Shown: one piece after another, positions 45,791 through 56,782 of the stretch
Layout of the letters: the number at the start of each line of letters is the position of its first letter
Position numbering within the stretch: position 1 is the first letter of the stretch
Assembly (NCBI GenBank): GCA_963573385.1
Contig: CAUYLG010041310.1
Location: forward strand, 1 to 64,000
Source of the DNA: Cacajao melanocephalus
Taxonomy: Eukaryota > Chordata > Mammalia > Primates > Pitheciidae
Reading direction: 5' to 3'
DNA length: 64,000 nucleotides
Translations under genes and position numbers: made by a program
The notes under the pieces: generated by a model
Seen by the model: only the letters and a program-made list of their open reading frames with translations
Told to the model about the DNA's origin: nothing
Database searches by the model: none

Positions 45791-47609
45791 TTCAAAGATA
45801 AACTGAAGCACATTATCATTTTTAAGAGTTTATTTGAGCAGAGTGACGCACAAATTGGGCAACTACAAACTGGAAGTGGTTCAGTGCTCCACCGAGGGTA
45901 CCAGAAGATTTTTATAGGATGAATGGGAAGCAAGACAAAGAAGATACTGGATTAGTTACAGTGGAGCAGTAGCTTTATTTGGATCATTCCAGTATAAAGT
46001 TCTTAGTTGAATGGGGTATGGGAGAGAGAAAAAGAAAAATAAAAGTCCTATTAAAGAATGTTGCTATTCTTCTAACCAAATTCATTATAATTCAGATTTC
46101 TTATTTTGGAATGCAAATCCTTTAATTCTTCAGCCTGTTAGCAGAAATCATTTAGGTAACATTATTGTAGTCTCATACTTACTTCTGAGGGCCAGCAACT
46201 ACACATCTACATAAAGATATTCTCTTACTTTAAAACTTTCCATTTCCAGAAAAAGATCAAATTGAGAAAGTCAACAGGATTTAAGACTTTAGTGTCCAAT
46301 GATTCTTTCTGCATCTCAGTTGTTAAATTCATTATGAAAGCCTTGATCCCCTTGTAGTACTATCAGTGAAGTTCAAATTTCTATCCTGCAGCTAAGTTCT
46401 TCCTGCTGAGGGGGTTGGAATTGATTGAAGTCAGTACAAGTTGGTTGGGTATGCGTAAATGATGGCAGCTTTGCTCTTAGAAAATGTTCCATTTTCTCTC
46501 CACCCAAGAAATTATTTCTCCCCTTTCATCTTAAGACACAGGCACTGAATACTGATGTTCCTTGTCTTCAACCAACCTCAGCAATTAATTCTTGGAAAAA
46601 TTATTTGGATTTTGAACACATGCACGCTGCACTTTCCGCACGGTTAAATAATCTGCCAGTTTCCTTTCCTCAGAGAGAATGAGCTAATGAATTACTTCAG
46701 ATTTCTACCATTTGCTCCACTGTGCTGTGACTTGTCTCGTTTTGCTAATCCAGCTCCATTTTTATGAAGTATGCTTTTTGAAGTTTTACAAAATAGTAAA
46801 GGATTCAAATTGAATACCACTGAAGAAAGCAGAGAACAACAAAATGGAGACATTACCAATTCTAATATATAAATTCATTTGTAGGTCTTTGTCTTACATT
46901 ATCTTTCAAGATACAGAGAAAAGCAGAGACACTCCTCTAAGGATTGTGTCAAAGACAATAATAACAGGTAATTTTCTCCTCATTTGAATGAAAAATTTAA
47001 GAAATGTCTATATTGCTACAGAAGAAACACAATTGAATGAGACCATACTATTTAAAACAGCCAAAACATAAGAAGCCCTGGATAAATTAGCCTGTATCTG
47101 GTCCCTATCAATAAAGAGTAGATGTGTGGCTAGTTTGAGAAGGGATTAAAAAGGAGCCAAGAAAGAGTAGGCATACATTTTTAGCAGCATTTGTGAGACC
47201 CACAGAATTCTGCAACCACTCAAATGGCAATCACAATATGAAATGTAGCTTCAAATGGAGAGTATATTCTATGAATGTTTTCTTTAGTAATAAATGGTCT
47301 ATTCTGATTTTTAAATTTTTTAATTCTAAAGGAAATAGGATTAAAATGTTTCATGTACAGATCAGCTCTGACTTCTGTCATCCCATACATCCCAACCACA
47401 GAAAACACATCTTTCTTGATTGATGAGAAACAATATACCACTGTCTTGGAGAAAACAAATTTCTACTGATGTTAAATAATGATCTACACTACCACATCTC
47501 TGAAGAAGCATTGCCAAAGTGGCAACTTGAGTGATCATGACTGGTAATCAAAATATATATGTAGTCTAAGACAAAAATCATTAATTCTATTTTTGTTCCA
47601 TGTTTAGCA
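45791..47609. other. Unassigned, possibly an old repeat at 45.83-46.0 kb
   Basis: AGAGTTTATTTGAGCAGAGT, CAAATTGGGCAACTACAAAC and GTTCAGTGCTCCACCGA look like an interspersed repeat seen elsewhere in primate DNA, but I cannot name it. Frames at 46011-46214, 46425-46682 and 47193-47423 show no family resemblance. Confidence 0.4.
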
Positions 47610-47680
47610 TTCCTCTAACATTCAGCTTAAATTTCACCTCTTCTATGAAACATTCCATATTTTTCCTAACATTGAATGTG
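47610..47680 (+). mobile_element. L2-like fragment
   Basis: ACATTCAGCTTAAATTTCACCTC followed by TATGAAACATTCCATATTTTTC resembles the L2 block 'cattcaggtctcagctcaaatgtcacctcctcagagaggccttccctgac'. Very short and decayed. Confidence 0.4.
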
Positions 47681-47739
47681 AATTTTTTTTCGTGTAAAGT
47701 CTATATGAATTGATAATACCTTTTATAAAATTATTGTTT

Positions 47740-47860
47740 ATCCATTCATCAATTGATGAACACTTTGGTTCTTTTGCATAATGCTACTATGAATATTTGT
47801 GTGCAAGTTGTTACATAGATATATGTTTTTAATTCTCTTGGGTATGCCAGACATTGTTTT
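47740..47860 (-). mobile_element. L1M fragment
   Basis: TTATCCATTCATCAATTGAT, ATGCTACTATGAATATTTGT, and TAATTCTCTTGGGTATGCCA correspond to reversed late ORF2 of old L1M elements. Confidence 0.7.
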
Positions 47861-48835
<975 letters not shown>

Positions 48836-48850
48836 AAAATGTTTTTTTCT

Positions 48851-49189
48851 TCCACTAAGTAGTGTTGGAGAAGTTTGAAAGAAGCCTTAGGTCCCCTTTG
48901 CTTCTCTTGATTACAAACAAAAATAGCTCAAGCCCTTTCCCTTTTCTCTATCTCTGCCTGCATCATCAGATGTGAGAAAACTTCTTTATCAACCCAAGGT
49001 TTCAGAATACTCCTGCACATTCAAGAGGGACTTTATTCCTTTACAGAAAACTATGAGAATTTAAACTGTCCATATCCCCTAGATAAATAATCCCTATACT
49101 CTTCCTAGCAAAGATCTAGCCTTACTGCTTTCTCCATTATTCCCAATGCTATACTTTCAGAGAAGATGAGGACTTTTCATTCATCTAGC
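48851..49189. other. No recognisable feature
   Basis: Pyrimidine-biased DNA leading into an L2 element; its first part may be further decayed L2. Confidence 0.4.
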
Positions 49190-50045
49190 AGTTTTCTTCT
49201 GTCTCTCTTCCCTTGGCATGGCTCTCATGATACCAAAGCTTTCTGTTCTATTTTCCAACTCATCAACTTTTTTCAGCTCATTATTTGCTACCTGAACTTT
49301 AAATGTTAGAGATTTTGTGGCTCAGGCCTAAATCATTTTTTTTTTATCACTCTACTTCATACCCAAGATAACTTCATGGATCCAAGTTCCTTAATGACAT
49401 TCATGACCCTGTTTAATTCCAGATTAACATCCCTAGACTATCTCTCTTTTATGAGCTCCAGCTTACATCTGGCAATGCAATATGACATCTTCCTCTGGGC
49501 ATCGTATATCTCTAGCAAGTACAAAGTAAAGCTCTTTCTCAAAACAAGTTCTCCACAAATGTCCCTCAAATCAGAATGTCACTACTCTATATTCAGAAAT
49601 CTAGGAGTTATCCTTGATACTTATCTCTATTTACTCTCCCCATCCAACAAATCAAATCTTATTCAACCTTCTGTTTACCTCTCAAATCCTTACATTTTTA
49701 TCCACATCACTACCAAGACTCTAGTTCTAGCTGCCACCCTCTCATGATGTGACTGTTGTAACAATCTCAAAACAGGTTTTTCTGTATCTACTTTTTTATC
49801 CCTCCAAATCATTCCCTGCAGCCAGAGAGAGTATCTTTTAGAATCTACATCTGTTTATGTCATTCTCATTATAATTAGCTCCTCATTCTAATATAAGAGT
49901 CAAAACCTTCAAGTTCATTATTTGTGTCCTGGTTGTTGTAGAATTTATAACTTTATATTGTGTCATTTTTTTCCCCTTTCTCACTATGTTCCAGCCAAAT
50001 GGCCTTCCTTAAAGTGACTATTTTCTATTTCAGTTGCTCAAAAGA
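49190..50045 (+). mobile_element. L2 LINE, reverse-transcriptase 3' region
   Basis: The block AATCTAGGAGTTATCCTTGA, then CTCCCCATCCAACAAATCAA, ACCAAGACTCTAGTTCTAGC, GATGTGACTGTTGTAACAAT and CTGCAGCCAGAGAGAGTATC matches the L2 ORF2 3' region followed by its 3' section (CACTATGTTCCAGCCAAATGGCC). Divergence is moderate for so old an element. Both ends are ragged. Confidence 0.72.
49376..49747 (+). pseudogene. L2 reverse-transcriptase remnant frame
   Basis: A 123-codon open frame contains SIFRNLGVILDTYL, the conserved motif of CR1/L2-clade reverse transcriptases that follows the catalytic region (typical 'VRNLGVILDSxLSF'). The next landmark, 'LDYCNSLLTGLP', is present at nucleotide level after 49747 but broken by a stop and substitutions. 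The upstream FADD-type catalytic motif is not in this fragment. Survival of an open frame of this length in L2 is by chance. Confidence 0.65.
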
Positions 50046-50549
50046 TCTGAAGTTTGGAGTCCTAGAACCATTTCCTAGGAAAGACTCAGGGCTAAACAAG
50101 CAGGGCTCCAAACCACCAGCCCTCCCCATCAAACCTTGGAAAGTTTATTACCCATGTTGGGGAGCCCAGCCCTATAATAACAAAAGCATAAACTCTGACT
50201 CTTCCTTCCACCAGAAGTCTCCTTTGGTGGGAGTAGGGAGAAGGGAGATGACAGTGTTTGTACGTTTTTTCTCTTATACACCAGAAACAAATATTTTGTG
50301 GGGAAAAATGCATTATGGAACAAAAATATCACTAAAAAGCAATCAAATCACAGTATATTTTTACAGAACTATAAAAAAAGTTTAAACAATTTGCCAAATT
50401 TATCACCATCAACAGGAGGATTTACTGAATGTCTATTTTCTGCAGAACTGTAGTTATTGTTTCTTGAGTGTTTTCTACAAAATCATGGTAAATTAGTTGC
50501 ATTAATGGCCCCGTTTCTTTATCCCTCTATAAAGTCAAATTATTTTATG
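50046..50549. other. No recognisable feature
   Basis: Overlapping frames on both strands around 49960-50385 (141 and 73 codons) share no family. They begin in decayed L2. Confidence 0.45.
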
Positions 50550-50970
50550 TGACTTTTTAGTTCTTCTCAGTAAGGAATTTGTGCCTGTTTTCTCAACCTT
50601 TTTATCTTGATTTCCATGCAACTTGCCAGTAGAAATGTAGCAGTGTACCAATTCCAAGCCTAGGCCTTGAGAGGGTTTGTGTTTCTGCTTACTCTCTTGT
50701 ATCTTTGCCATTGTTATTGGCATGAGAATACATCTTTTGGAAAATGAGAAACAAGTAGAGCATAACCAAGGGGCACCACTCCCTCCTGCCAGGGCTCTCC
50801 TGGGCCAGCTGACCCCATCAAAGATTGCAGATGCCTGAATTATCCCAGACAAGATCAGCTGAGCCCTTGTCTTGTGATTTGCAAACTATGGTAATAAATG
50901 ATTGTTGTTTGTAGCCACTGAATTTTGCTGTTGTTATTCAGCAATAACTAGTTGATACAATACTAGATGC
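50550..50970 (+). mobile_element. MLT1-like old MaLR LTR
   Basis: The end GTTGTTTGTAGCCACTGAAT, TTTGCTGTTGTTATTCAGCA and ATAACTAGTTGATACAA, with AATAAATGATTG as polyadenylation signal just upstream, matches the 3' end of old MLT1-type LTRs. The preceding CCCAGACAAGATCAGCTGAG and TGCCAGGGCTCTCCTGGGCC fit the body less well. Subfamily not assigned. Confidence 0.6.
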
Positions 50971-50974
50971 CATG

Positions 50975-51150
50975 TTCAGAATTTTATACATATTATGTCA
51001 AAAACTCACAATAGCTATATAATATAGTTTTCTTTGCCATTATACAGTTGAAGAAACAAGCTCAGGGATAAGTAACTTTATAAAATACACAGTAAATTAA
51101 AATATTTAAGCTGAACCTGTAATCTCTTATTCCAACAGCCTTCTCTTTCC
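50975..51150 (+). mobile_element. MIR SINE remnant
   Basis: CCATTATACAGTTGAAGAAA, CAAGCTCAGGGATAAGTAAC and GCTGAACCTGTAATCTCTTA with CCAACAGCCTTC at the end keep MIR order. Confidence 0.65.
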
Positions 51151-51851
51151 ATACCACTGTGTAAAAAGGTACTGTTCTGAAACCAAATTACTTACTGTCT
51201 TTGTACTTTTTGGTATCCTTGCTCTAGTCCAATTTTCACTGTTATTACTTGAGGTGCCCTCATCATCATCATCATCACTAGCTCTGCACAGGAAGAAAGA
51301 TGTCATTTTCTGATAATCCTCAGATAGCATCTGCATTCAACGTCTATCTCTTCAATCATTTCACTAAAGTATACTGCTGAATGGAGTAAAGAAATCCCAC
51401 TGAAATATTAATTTATATTCAGGTACTGAATACCTAATTCTTTTTATTTTAGGATCATTAAGTGACCCAGCTTTTGTCCTGCCTGGGGCACAGTTACTGC
51501 AGTTGCATTCATTTATAAATATTTTCTACTCCATAGAAGTTAAAAAAGTAGTGGCAAAAATGCCCTTCCACTTGTTTTCTCTCTGTGTCCTTGTCTCTGT
51601 CTGCTTTTATGCACCTTCTTAACAGAAAGGTGTTCAAATATTTTATTTACTCCATATATTTTTATATTAACCTATGTTTCCAAACAAGAATCATTTTCAT
51701 TATTTGAATTCATTTTGCTTATTTTACTTTGTACTTTTAGAATTAGAATTTCTCTCACTTAATGTGGATATTTGAACAAGAAATCACCAGTAGCCATGTT
51801 CCTAATTTGTGAAGAAAAATCAAGTTCTCTTACTCTTATGAGCACCTGACT
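51151..51851. other. No gene; (TCA)n at 51260-51278
   Basis: A short CATCATCATCATCA run gives an Asp-rich minus frame (51127-51336), which is an artefact of the repeat. Nothing else recognised. Confidence 0.5.
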
Positions 51852-51869
51852 AAAAAACACATTTTTTAA

Positions 51870-52362
51870 AAAAATTTTACTTTATGTTCTAGGGTACATG
51901 TGCAGATCTTTCAGGATTGTTACACAGATATACACATGCCATGGTGGTTTGCTGCCTCCATTCCCCTATCACCTACATTTGGTATTTCTCCTAATGTTAT
52001 CCCTCCCCAATCTCCCCATTCCCTGCTATCCCTCCCCTAGGCATCCACCCCTCAATAGACCCCAGTGTGTGATGTTCCCCTCCCTGTGTCCATGTGATCT
52101 CATTGCTCAATGCCCACTTATGAGTAAGAAAATGCAGTGTTTGGTTTTCTGTTCTTGTGTCAGTTTGCTGAGAATCATGGTTTCCAGCTTCATCCATGTC
52201 CTTGGAAAGGACATGAACTCATCCTTTTTATGGCTGCATAGTATTCCATGGTGTGTATGTGCCACATTTTCTTGATCCAGTCTATTGTTGATGGGCATTT
52301 GAGTTGGTTCCAAACCAAATTTGCCATTGTAAACAGTGCCTCGATGAACATATGTGTGCATG
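51870..52362 (-). mobile_element. L1PA/PB LINE, 5'-truncated, with TSD
   Basis: Plus-strand text is the reversed L1 3' end: GTTCTAGGGTACATGTGCAG, CATGCCATGGTGGTTTGCTG, CTGTTCTTGTGTCAGTTTGC, GATCCAGTCTATTGTTGATG, ATGAACATATGTGTGCATG. TSD AAAAAACACATTTTTTAA (51852-51869) and AAAAGACACATCTTCTAA (52363-52380), 15 of 18. Contains only the 3' UTR and ORF2 tail. Confidence 0.92.
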
Positions 52363-52369
52363 AAAAGAC

Positions 52370-52407
52370 ACATCTTCTAAGACAAAGTACATCTTCAAAG
52401 ACAAAGT
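52370..52407 (+). repeat. 19-bp tandem duplication (2 units)
   Basis: ACATCTTCTAAGACAAAGT at 52370-52388 is repeated as ACATCTTCAAAGACAAAGT at 52389-52407. The first unit overlaps the right TSD of the neighbouring L1. Confidence 0.9.
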
Positions 52408-53022
52408 AGGGGCTTCAAGAAATCACTATCTGTCCTGCCGTGGCCTCTCTTCCACAACAAGGTCATAGTTCACCACATGGATTCTCCTGCAATTTTCAAA
52501 CTTCAAAGTCTGAAATATAGTATTTTGCTATTTCTAATTTATTAGGGGTTTGTCTCCATTTAATGATGACAGATTCTAAAAGTCTGATTTTTCAACTATT
52601 ATAAAATATTAATTAATACATATATTTTTCATAGTTGTCAGTGATTCATATTGTACATCAACTTATTAATGACTGCTATATATAATAAATCATTTGGGCT
52701 GTCAAAAATGTTATACACACTCCTGTAATATTCTGGCACCTCTTTAACCTAAAATTTCCAGATACTGCATATTTTGTACACATTTCTTCACAATTTGCTG
52801 ATAGTCATCTAGTCATTCAACAAGTATATATTTAGTAACAGCTACATGCTCATTACTATACTGGGCAACAAAGGGAGGTAAAGTGAGAATAACAAAGAGG
52901 ATTAGATGCAAAAATGCAGCACTAAAATTAGAACATTGTTTTAATAAATTATGTTGCAAAATACCAAGTTGTAGAACTACTGCCAGAGATGGCTCTTCTC
53001 CATTATAATTGAGAACAGTCTT
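52408..53022. other. No recognisable feature
   Basis: AT-rich sequence between L1 copies; nothing recognised. Confidence 0.5.
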
Positions 53023-53191
53023 TTTTTTTATTGCATTTTAGGTTTTGGGGTACATGTGAAGAATGTGCAAGATTGTTGCACAGGTACACACGTGGCAGTG
53101 TGATTTGCTGCTTTCCTCCCCTTCACCTACATCTGACATTTCTCCCCATGCTATCCCTCCCCAACTCCCCACCTCCCGCTGTCCCTCCCCT
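53023..53191 (-). mobile_element. L1 3' end, very short copy
   Basis: T-run, GTTTTGGGGTACATGTGAAG, GATTGTTGCACAGGTACACA, CATGCTATCCCTCCCCAACT and CCCGCTGTCCCTCCCC are reversed L1 3' UTR. Only about 170 bases were copied. No TSD was seen. Confidence 0.85.
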
Positions 53192-53203
53192 ATTTATTCT
53201 TTC

Positions 53204-53222
53204 CATTCATTCATTCATTCAT
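53204..53222. repeat. (ATTC)n microsatellite
   Basis: About five ATTC units followed by a degenerate ATACACAC stretch. Confidence 0.9.
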
Positions 53223-53334
53223 ACACACATACATATATATGTGCACACATTGGTTAAATCAATACTTATGAGCCCTTTCTGTGTTTAAGCCTTCTTGTTA
53301 TCTTAAAACTCACAAAAACTAAATGAATAAAACA

Positions 53335-54560
53335 CTTTGTTTAACTTTTAGATTCAGGGATGCATGTACACATATGTTACATAGGTAAAATGTATCATGG
53401 GGTTTAGTATAGACATTATTTCATCACTCAAGTAATAAGCATAGTACTCAATAGGTAGTTTTTCAATCTTCACCCTCCTCCCACCCTCCAACATCAAGCA
53501 GACCTTGGTGTCTGTTGTTCCCTTCTTTTCATCCATGTGTACTCAATGTTTAACTGTCACTTATAAGTGAGAACATGTAGTATTCGGTTTTCTGTTCTTG
53601 CATTAGTTCACTTAGAACAATGGCCTCCAACTGCATTCATGTTGCTGCAAAGGACACTGACTCATTTTTTTGTTCCTATGGCTGTGTCATATTCCATGGT
53701 GTATATATACCAAATTTTCTTTAGCCAGTCTACCACTGATGGACATTTAGGTTGATTCCATGACTTTGTGAATAGTGCTGCAATGAACACACATATGTAT
53801 GTCTTTGAGAATATACCCAACAATGGGATTGCTGGGTCAAATGGTATTTCTGTTTTAAGTTCTTTGAGAAATCTTGAAACAACTTTCCACAACAGCTGAG
53901 CTAATTTACATTCCTACCAGCAGAGTATAAGCATTTCCTTTTCTACATAACCTCACCAGCATCTGTTATTTTTTGAATCTTTGATAATAGCTTTTCTGAC
54001 TGGTATAAGATTATAACTCTTTGTGGTTTTGATTTGCATTTCTCTAATGATTAGTGATGTTGAGCATTTTTCCACATGCTCGTTGGCTGCATGGATGTCT
54101 TCTTTTGAGAAGTGTCTGTTCATGTTTTTTGCCTACTTTTTAATGGGGTTGTTTTTTTACTTGTTAATTTGTTTAACTTACTTATAGATTCTGGATATTA
54201 GACCTTTGTCAGATGTATAGTTTGCAAATATTTTCTCTCATTCTATAGGTTGTCTGTTTACTCTGTGGATAGTTTATTTTGCTGTGTAGAAGCTCTTTAG
54301 TTTAATAAGATCCCATTTGTCAATTTTTGTTTCTGTTGCAATGCTTTTAGAGTCATCACCATAAAATCTTTGCCAAGGCCAATGCCCAGAATGGTATTTC
54401 CTAGGTTATCTTCCAGGGTTTTATACTTTTAAGTCTTACATTTAAGCTTTTACTTACCCCAAGACACATAATTGTCAGATTCACCAAGGTTGAAAAATAA
54501 ATAAATAAATAAATAAATAAAAATAAATAAATAAGCTTTTAATTATTCTTGAATTGTGAT
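53335..54560 (-). mobile_element. L1PB/MA LINE, 5'-truncated, carrying a 79-bp insert
   Basis: Reversed L1 3' UTR and late ORF2: CACATATGTTACATAGGTAA, CCATGTGTACTCAATGTTTA, CAATGGGATTGCTGGGTCAA, GGTTTTGATTTGCATTTCTC, CATTCTATAGGTTGTCTGTT, GATCCCATTTGTCAATTTTT, ATGGTATTTCCTAGGTTATC. After TTAAG at 54446 the L1 text is interrupted by 54453-54541 and seems to resume (TTCTTGAATTGTGATT, consensus 'catcttgagttgattttt') until about 54560. Confidence 0.85.
54453..54531 (+). mobile_element. 79-bp retro-insert: L1 ORF1 fragment with (AAAT)n tail
   Basis: CCCCAAGACACATAATTGTC plus AGATTCACCAAGGTTGAAA is L1 ORF1 sequence in plus orientation, lying inside a minus L1. It is followed directly by an (AAAT)n tail. 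Identical 10-bp TAAGCTTTTA copies flank it (54443-54452 and 54532-54541). Body of about 43 bases, A-rich tail and TSD have the form of a tiny retrotransposition product. Confidence 0.7.
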
Positions 54561-54609
54561 TCCCTTTAGTTTTTTTGTGAATGTCTAAGACAGTTGTTTT
54601 AAATACAGC

Positions 54610-55487
54610 AACGTATCAAACAATCCAATTAAAAGAGAGTTAACAGACTTGAACAAACATTTCTCTAAAGAAGACAAAAAAATATAAAAATGTCCAATAA
54701 GCTATAACGACATTCTCAAGATCATTAGTCATTAGAGAAACACAAATTGAAACTACACTGGTATACCAGTTCATGGCTACTGGAATGGCCATACTAAAAA
54801 AAAGGATATTGTGATGGAGGAAATAACAAGTGTTGGTGAGAATGTAGAGAAATTGGAATCCTCATACATTACTGGCATAAATATAAAATAGTACAGCTGC
54901 TGTGAAAAATAATTTGGGATTTCCTCAAAAAGCAAAACATAAGATTGCAATGTCACCCAGCCATTACACTCCTAACTATATACCTAAAGAATTGAAAAGA
55001 AGGATTCAAACAAATACCTATATGCAAACATTTGTTGGAGTACTGTTCACAATAACCAAAAGTTGGAAACAACCCAAGTGTCCATCAACAGATAAACAGA
55101 TAACCAAAATAAGATATACACAAGTAACGGAATATTATTCAGCCATAAAGGGACTGAATTTCTAAATATGGATGAACCTGAAAAACATTATGCCAAGAGA
55201 AATAATCCAGATACAAAATAGCAAATATTATTACTCCGCTTATAGTAAGCATCTAGAATAAATAAATTTATAGATAGTGAAAATAGATTATAAATTACCA
55301 TGGGCTAGAGGAGGTGGGAATAGGGAGTTACCACTTAATGGGTACAGAGTTTCTGGGGTAATAAAAAATTTTGGAGATAGTGGTGATGGTTGCACAACAG
55401 TGTAAACGTAATTAACACCACTGAATTATACATTGAAATGGCTGAAATGGCTAATTTTCAGTTTTATATAACAATTTAAAATTCTTT
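54610..55487 (+). mobile_element. L1M LINE 3' end
   Basis: Old plus-strand L1: GACTTGAACAAACATTTCTC, GATCATTAGTCATTAGAGAA, AATACCTATATGCAAACATT, GGAAACAACCCAAGTGTCCA, ATTCAGCCATAAAGGGAC, then 3' UTR GGGCTAGAGGAGGTGGGAAT and GTAAACGTAATTAACACCAC with TGAATTATACATTGAAATGG. The frame 54902-55165 is decayed ORF2 C-terminus (KSWKQPKCPSTD). Only 50 bases separate it from the minus L1, tail to tail with its 5' side. Confidence 0.85.
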
Positions 55488-56208
55488 TTGAAGAGACAAT
55501 TGTTTAAAGTCTTTGTCTACTAAGTTCAATGTCTAGGCTTCCTCAGAGACAACTTCTATCAATTTATTTTGTTTCTTAAAGGGCCATACTTTCCAGTTTC
55601 TTGGTATGCCTTGTGAAAAAAAAAATATATGGTAACTCTGGAAATCATATTCTCCCCCTGATCCACTGTTTTCTGTTTCATTGATTGTTGAATACTATAG
55701 TTGTCCACTGTTTAGTAACTTTTTCTTAATTATTTTTGCAGAGACAGTTTTCTTTGCCATGTGTTGTCACTGAAGACTTTATTAGCTTGTACTCAGCTAG
55801 TGTTTTAACAGAGATTTCCTTGAACGCCAGGAGCCAAAATAAGGGAACAAGAGAGAAAAAGTAAAATAAAAATGTTTCCAGATCTTTGCAGATTGTTTCT
55901 GTGCTGGGGTCCTCTTTCAAACTTATCTAAGCTTACATTTTGTGTAGAGATCAGCCTAAGGTGAAATAGTGTCTTCTCAGATGTCTTCTGAGCATGTATT
56001 ATTCCCTATGCATGTGTGCCATAGTGCATGCATGCTTGTTGTCATAGAGCAGAATTCTCCTGTAAGGATAGATGCTTTTAAATGCCGTAATTTTTCTAAG
56101 ACACTCTCTCCCAGGCTTTTCTTCTTTGGCTTTAGGATTGTCTTTTGTATGTATCAACTGTAATCTTTTACCCTAGGTAGCTATTTGTTGCTCTTGCGCT
56201 TTACAGTG
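55488..56208. other. No recognisable feature
   Basis: Unassigned DNA between L1M and the double Alu. Confidence 0.5.
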
Positions 56209-56218
56209 CTTTCCAGCA

Positions 56219-56477
56219 GGCTGAGGTGAAAGCATTGCTTGAGGCCAGGAGTTCAAGACAGCCTGAGCAACATAGTAAGACTGTGTCTCTACAAAAAATA
56301 AAAAGTTAACCAGGCAGGGCAGCATGTACCTATAGTCCTAACTACTTAGGAAGCTGAGGCAGTACTATTCCTTGAGCCCAAGAGTCTGAGACTACAGTGA
56401 TCTATGATTACGCCACTTCAAGACAGCGCCTGGGCAATAGAGCAACGGTCTATCTGGAAAAAAAAAAAAAAAAAAAA
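56219..56477 (+). mobile_element. AluJ-like SINE, 5'-truncated
   Basis: Starts inside the left arm (GGCTGAGGTGAAAGCATTGC) and has the AluJ-type GAGGCCAGGAGTTCAAGA and GAGCAACATAGTAAGACTGT, a diverged right arm and 19 A. The left TSD CTTTCCAGCA is at 56209-56218; the matching right copy is at 56773-56782, beyond the next Alu. Confidence 0.88.
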
Positions 56478-56770
56478 GGCCAGGAGCAGTGGCTCATGCC
56501 TGTAATCCCAGCACTCTGGGAGGCTGAGGTGGACGGACCACCTGAGGTTGGGAGTTCAAGACCAGCCAGACCAACATGGAGAAACCTTGTCTCTACTAAA
56601 AATACAAAATTAGCCACACATGGTGGCACATGCCTCTAATCCCAGCTACTCAGGAGGCTGAGGCAAGAGAATCGCTTAAACCCGGAGGTGAAGGTTCTAG
56701 TGAGCCGAGATAGCATGATTGCACTCTAGCCTAGGCAACAAGAGCAAAACTCGTCTCAAAAAAAAAAAAA
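56478..56770 (+). mobile_element. Alu SINE inserted in the tail of the previous Alu
   Basis: Full-length Alu from GGCCAGGAGCAGTGGCTCAT to GGCAACAAGAGCAAAACTCG and an A-tail. It begins immediately at the end of the first Alu's poly(A). The TSD of the first Alu lies outside both, so this second, less diverged Alu probably landed in the first one's A-tail; its own TSD would be all A. Confidence 0.92.
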
Positions 56771-56782
56771 GTCTTTCCAGCA

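Noticed and set aside
51127..51336. Minus frame with DDDDDE acidic run
   Set aside because: The acidic run is produced by a short TCA/CAT repeat; the rest has no family resemblance and begins in a MIR.
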